Assembly: GCA_012031475.1 (NCBI GenBank)
Contig: JAAUTJ010000013.1
Coordinates: 1 to 21,337, forward strand
DNA from: Leptolyngbyaceae cyanobacterium SM1_3_5
GTDB taxonomy: Bacteria > Cyanobacteriota > Cyanobacteriia > Elainellales > Elainellaceae
Direction: 5' to 3'
DNA: 21,337 bases
Position 1 is the stretch's first letter, and each line of letters begins with the position of its first letter. The notes under the pieces were generated by a model, which worked only from the letters and a program-made list of their open reading frames with translations, made no database searches and was not told where the DNA came from. A program made the translations under genes and the position numbers. This document shows positions 18,434 to 21,337 of the stretch, one piece after another.

Positions 18434-18649
18434 ATGACAAAAGATGGAAGAACAATCGTTCGCTTTGATGAGGATGTGCGAAGTTTGCTCGATGCCGCAA
18501 TTAAGAGCAGCGGTCGAACGATGACGGCGATCGTAAACGAGGCTGTACGACACTACCTTCAAGGCGAACAAAGCTCAGACCAGCGATTTCAAGAAATTGA
18601 GGAACGCCTAAGAGTGATTGAGGAACAACTAGGAATATCGAGAGAGTAA
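18434..18649 (+). CDS. Ribbon-helix-helix protein, possible antitoxin or autorepressor
   Basis: This is a 71-residue protein. RTIVRFDEDVRSLLDAAIKS, then SGRTMTAIVNEAVRHYL, is an RHH/Arc-like strand-helix-helix. After it come a linker and a charged coiled-coil tail (FQEIEERLRVIEEQLGI). RHH proteins of this size usually repress their own promoter and may neutralise a toxin. The 3' end overlaps, tail to tail, the last 21 bases of a 50-codon minus-strand ORF. The divergent HTH gene is the only other obvious regulator here. No toxin family is recognised beside it. Confidence 0.75.
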   Translation: MTKDGRTIVRFDEDVRSLLDAAIKSSGRTMTAIVNEAVRHYLQGEQSSDQRFQEIEERLRVIEEQLGISRE

Positions 18650-18781
18650 AGCGCTCAAATCATTCAACAAATCCATCAAGCGGCGAGTATCTTCTTCTAG
18701 CTGCTCTGGCTTCGCAGGGTCAAGCCGAATTACAACTTCATAGACAAGCGAGAGATCAAGAATGACAGAGGGTGTTTTCAT
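18629..18781 (-). CDS. 50-codon ORF, unrecognised
   Basis: ATG 18779-18781 opens 50 codons: MKTPSVILDLSLVYEVVIRL, then an acidic, helix-like stretch (DPAKPEQLEEDTRRLMDLLN) and LSALLSRYS before TAG 18629-18631. The composition looks like a real protein, a strand followed by one amphipathic helix, rather than an antisense shadow. The paired TGATATC motifs lie 10-27 bases upstream of its start. It overlaps the RHH gene by 21 bp tail to tail. No family is recognised. Confidence 0.5.
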   Translation of the reverse strand: MKTPSVILDLSLVYEVVIRLDPAKPEQLEEDTRRLMDLLNDLSALLSRYS

Positions 18782-18790
18782 GATGCCTGT

Positions 18791-18808
18791 TGATATCGTT
18801 TGATATCA
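18791..18808. promoter_or_regulatory. Inverted repeat TGATATC-GTTT-GATATCA
   Basis: TGATATC at 18791-18797 and GATATCA at 18802-18808 are reverse complements with a 4-base spacer. The right part, TGATATCA at 18801-18808, is identical to the palindrome at 18412-18419. Placement just upstream of the 50-codon minus-strand ORF suggests an operator. Confidence 0.45.
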
Positions 18809-18953
18809 TTCAGTCTAGCTCGATGTGAAAGCGATTGCAATAGGCTGAGCAAAATTGCAGTGAGCGCTCGATCGCCATCGTCCAATAGGCTGTGCCAAAA
18901 GATGTCTCTGCTATCGTGGTTAGAATTATTGCAAATCTACTTAAACGCATCTA

Positions 18954-20084
18954 ATGCCAAGCAAAGCCTTCAGCAATGGTGGTCGTAAGATTTCTCGGCT
19001 TTTACGAGTAGGCACACTAGCCGCTTTGGTAGCGATCGGACTTCTTGTCGTGTGGCTTGTTGTTGAAGTACCGAAAAGACAAGCCGCTGGCTTGCATCTA
19101 CAAGATTCTGAGAAAATTTTTGATGCTGAAAACAAAGCTCGCGCCACAATATTGCAAGGCTTATTGGGCTTATCATTTCTGGTTACGGCCTATTTTGCTC
19201 TAAAGAACCTTCAAGTTGCTGAGAAGAATCGTGAAATAGCTGAGCAGAATTGGCAGTTAGCAGAAGATAAACACGGCACAGATAGATTTGTGAAGGCTGT
19301 TGAGATGCTTGCCAATGAAAAGCAAGAAATACGTTTAGGCGGAATCTACTCTCTGAAGCGAATTGCTGAGGAATCTCAAAAGAATTATTGGACAGTTATA
19401 GAAGTTCTCGTTGCATTTATAGAAAGCAGGTCACTGAGAGAGCAAGTAGGGGAGGATAACAAAATCTCTGCGGACATTCAGGCTGCTCTTGATGTTGTTG
19501 GATTTCAACAAGCTCCTGAAGGTAGAAAAATTGCCCTAAAGTCAGCGAATCTGCGAGGAGCTAGCCTAAAAGGAGCTAGATTAGCCAACGCAGATTTTGA
19601 GTTTGTTAATTTGAGCCAAGCCAGCCTTAGTAGTTCTGATCTTAGTGAAGCAAAACTCGGAGGAAATATAAGCTTTGCTTTGTTTCAGGAAGCAATCCTT
19701 ACAAAAGCTCAATTTGCAGCCACGAACCTTGAAGGAACTGTATTTGATGAAGCTGATCTTAAGCAGACTATGTTTGTTCAGGCTAATCTTAGGCAAGCTC
19801 ACTTCTGTAAAGCAGACCTTGAAGGAACTATTTTCCACAGATCAGATATAACTGAAGCTGACTTTAGGGAAGCCAAAAACTTAACTCCGGATCAAGTGAA
19901 AGAGGCCAAGAATTGGGGTAAAGCATTGTACGACTTAGATTTTGCTGAACAATTAGGGCTATCAAGAGATGAGCAAACAAGACAAGCTATCAAAAAGAAT
20001 AATGATTTAATTGGTCTAGCTGGCTCAGATTTCGTGAATCAGCAACGGATGCCTAAAGAAATTAGGCACCAACAGAACAAGTAA
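18954..20084 (+). CDS. Membrane-anchored pentapeptide-repeat protein
   Basis: This 376-residue protein has two membrane spans (about residues 19-37 and 66-82). A charged helical stretch follows (VAEKNREIAEQNWQLAEDKH), then IRLGGIYSLKRIAEES at 126-141, a motif that recurs in membrane pentapeptide-repeat proteins with this architecture. From about 196 to 308 come pentapeptide repeats of the A(D/N)LxX type (SANLRGASLKGARLANADFE; ADLKQTMFVQANLRQAHFCK), which should form a right-handed quadrilateral beta-helix. The C-terminus is hydrophilic. Function is unknown; such repeats usually mediate protein contacts. The gene is clearly AT-richer than its neighbours and contains almost no GCGATCGC, which suggests acquisition from another source. 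It is intact. ATG 18954 has no strong ribosome-binding site. Confidence 0.85.
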   Translation: MPSKAFSNGGRKISRLLRVGTLAALVAIGLLVVWLVVEVPKRQAAGLHLQDSEKIFDAENKARATILQGLLGLSFLVTAYFALKNLQVAEKNREIAEQNWQLAEDKHGTDRFVKAVEMLANEKQEIRLGGIYSLKRIAEESQKNYWTVIEVLVAFIESRSLREQVGEDNKISADIQAALDVVGFQQAPEGRKIALKSANLRGASLKGARLANADFEFVNLSQASLSSSDLSEAKLGGNISFALFQEAILTKAQFAATNLEGTVFDEADLKQTMFVQANLRQAHFCKADLEGTIFHRSDITEADFREAKNLTPDQVKEAKNWGKALYDLDFAEQLGLSRDEQTRQAIKKNNDLIGLAGSDFVNQQRMPKEIRHQQNK

Positions 20085-20272
20085 ACAATGTGCCGTAAAG
20101 ATAGCGATCATATTCGCTTGACCAATCTGGCGGAGCATCGATCGATCCAATCAGTGATTCAAGCACGTCCCAAGCATCAGAAGCAGAATTTTGTGAATTC
20201 TTTTGCCGTAAAGCAATGACAAATTCCAAAACTTGCTTGCTTTCTATCGTAGAGGCATCACGCTCAGGCTTT
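20062..20272 (-). pseudogene. Start-less remnant of a small antitoxin-like protein
   Basis: An open minus-strand frame of about 69 codons runs from a TAA at 20273-20275 to TAA 20062-20064 with no ATG. It reads ESKQVLEFVIALRQKN, then SDAWDVLESLIGSIDAPPDW, then SSEYDRYLYGT. The PPDWSSEYDRYLYGT pattern resembles the C-terminus of small cyanobacterial antitoxin-like proteins (DUF2281-type, from memory). The expected N-terminus is missing next to the carB stop, so this looks like a truncated or frame-broken copy. It overlaps the pentapeptide gene tail to tail by 23 bp. Confidence 0.45.
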
Positions 20273-20282
20273 TAAGTGAGGG

Positions 20283-21337
20283 TTATCCGTTCGCATAGTC
20301 CTGAAGTGCTTTGACTTCGAGCGGTTGGGACTGGAGCGATCGAATTGCTGCCGCTGTTGCTTTTGCGCCTGCGATCGTGGTGATAATCGGAATTTTGTAG
20401 GACAGAGCAGTGCGGCGGATGATCCGATCGTCTACCTGGGCGGTTTGGCCGATCGGCGTGTTGACGATGAGTTGAACCTGGTGATTTTTGATCGAGTCGA
20501 GGATGTGGGGGCGGCCTTCGTGGACTTTGAGAACGAGTTCAACGTCTAGCCCGTGATCTTTGAGCGTTTGGCGTGTGCCCTCGGTGGCGATGATTTTGAA
20601 GCCCAGATCGATTAGGTCTTTGACGACGGGGACGGCGGCGAGCTTTTCGCGATCGTTCATCGACACGAAGACCACACCTTCCATCGGTAAGCGCTGGCTG
20701 GCGGCGAGTTCCGCTTTGGCAAAGGCTTTGCCGAAATCGCTGTCCATGCCCATCACTTCGCCAGTCGATCGCATTTCTGGCCCCAAGATCGTATCGGTTC
20801 CGGCAAATTTATCGAACGGCAAGACAGCTTCTTTAACGGAAATGTGAGCCGGGATCACTTCTTGGGTGAAATCGATCGATTCCAAGGTTTCGCCCGCCAT
20901 GACGCGCACGGCCATTTTTGCCAGGGGAATGCCGATCGCCTTGGAGACGAACGGCACGGTGCGCGAAGCGCGGGGATTCGCTTCGATGATGAAGACCTGA
21001 TCGCCCTGCACGGCAAACTGAATGTTCATCAGGCCGATGACTTTGAGCGCTTTGGCAAGCTGAATTGTCCAGGTACGAATCGTTTCGAGCGTTGCTTGGG
21101 AGAGTGAAACGCTGGGCAGTGAGCAGGCCGAATCGCCGGAGTGAATGCCTGCCTGTTCGATGTGTTCCATGATGCCGCCGATCGCCACGTTTCCGGCTTG
21201 GTCGGCGATCGCGTCCACATCGACTTCGATCGCATTTTCGAGGAACTTGTCGATCAAAATCGGGTGATCCGGCTCGACCTGCACGGCGTAGACCATGTAG
21301 CGATCGAGTTCTTCATCGGAATACACAATTTCCATTG
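20283..21337 (-). CDS. carB: Carbamoyl-phosphate synthase large subunit CarB, 5' end beyond the window
   Basis: This enzyme makes carbamoyl phosphate for arginine and pyrimidine synthesis, together with CarA. The window holds the last ~350 residues: the end of the second ATP-grasp (carbamoyl phosphate) domain, with IEVDVDAIADQAGN, HIEQAGIHSGDSACSLP and FIIEANPRASRTVPFVSK, and then the C-terminal MGS-like allosteric domain (GVVFVSMNDREKLAAV; LGFKIIATEGTRQTL; LIVNTPIG; AGAKATAAAIRSLQ). The stop is at 20283. Transcription runs leftward and the gene continues off the right edge. The frame is intact throughout. Confidence 0.96.
   Translation of the reverse strand, partial: MEIVYSDEELDRYMVYAVQVEPDHPILIDKFLENAIEVDVDAIADQAGNVAIGGIMEHIEQAGIHSGDSACSLPSVSLSQATLETIRTWTIQLAKALKVIGLMNIQFAVQGDQVFIIEANPRASRTVPFVSKAIGIPLAKMAVRVMAGETLESIDFTQEVIPAHISVKEAVLPFDKFAGTDTILGPEMRSTGEVMGMDSDFGKAFAKAELAASQRLPMEGVVFVSMNDREKLAAVPVVKDLIDLGFKIIATEGTRQTLKDHGLDVELVLKVHEGRPHILDSIKNHQVQLIVNTPIGQTAQVDDRIIRRTALSYKIPIITTIAGAKATAAAIRSLQSQPLEVKALQDYANG

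Larger units (their letters stand above)
1..21337. repeat. HIP1 (GCGATCGC) octamers dispersed through the window
   Basis: The octamer appears for example at 127-134 and 692-699, and recurs, with the core CGATCG, in nearly all genes. This is a well-known signature of many cyanobacterial genomes. It is markedly scarce in 18960-20090. I did not make an exact count. Confidence 0.9.

Noticed and set aside
18838..18900. Direct repeat CAATAGGCTG (18838 and 18883) as a CRISPR or attachment site
   Set aside because: Only two ten-base copies, no spacers and no integrase nearby; likely chance.

Overview
The window looks like a stretch of cyanobacterial chromosome. The octamer GCGATCGC (HIP1) and its core CGATCG recur in almost every gene and intergenic gap. 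The gene set is also cyanobacterial: a DUF1400-type secreted hydrolase, a zinc-ribbon Ser/Thr kinase, a GT2 glycolipid synthase of the monoglucosyldiacylglycerol synthase type, and a beta-helix protein with C-terminal SLH repeats. The species cannot be fixed from this alone; a filamentous, Leptolyngbya-like genome would fit.

Layout. 1-3407: 3' part of ligA, an exported DUF1400/alpha-beta hydrolase and a convergent VOC/glyoxalase-fold gene. 3408-7306: an intergenic palindrome and a tandem repeat, a membrane Ser/Thr kinase, trxA with its terminator, and a LOG-family Rossmann protein. 7365-11765: mgdA-like glucosyltransferase (minus) with a clear terminator, radC (plus), and a PAS/GAF histidine kinase (minus). 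11766-15402: an apparently gene-free gap, a small ribbon-helix-helix gene behind a 17-bp tandem duplication, lepA, a DUF433/DUF5615 toxin-antitoxin-like pair and a tiny membrane ORF. 15511-18087: beta-helix/SLH surface protein and bioB. 18128-20275: a small accessory island between bioB and carB, holding an HTH gene, an RHH gene, a 50-codon ORF, an AT-richer pentapeptide-repeat membrane protein and a start-less antitoxin remnant. 20283-21337: 3' part of carB.

Housekeeping functions (DNA ligation, translation, thiol redox, biotin, carbamoyl phosphate, membrane lipid) alternate with sensing and envelope genes. There is little operon structure. The only convincing cotranscribed pair is DUF433/DUF5615, which overlaps by 4 bp.

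The most striking global property is the number of frame breaks: about 15 single- or double-base frame changes in eight genes. They include ligA, which should be essential. In each case the downstream frame still carries well-conserved residues of the same family. Uncorrected sequencing or assembly indels explain this better than pseudogenisation, so I annotate these as single genes with frame breaks. I see no CRISPR array, rRNA, tRNA, insertion sequence or integrase. The best candidates for something undescribed are modest: a possible RHH-centred module with shared TGATATCA sites in the bioB-carB island, and the duplicated start-codon region of the RHH gene at 12417-12450.
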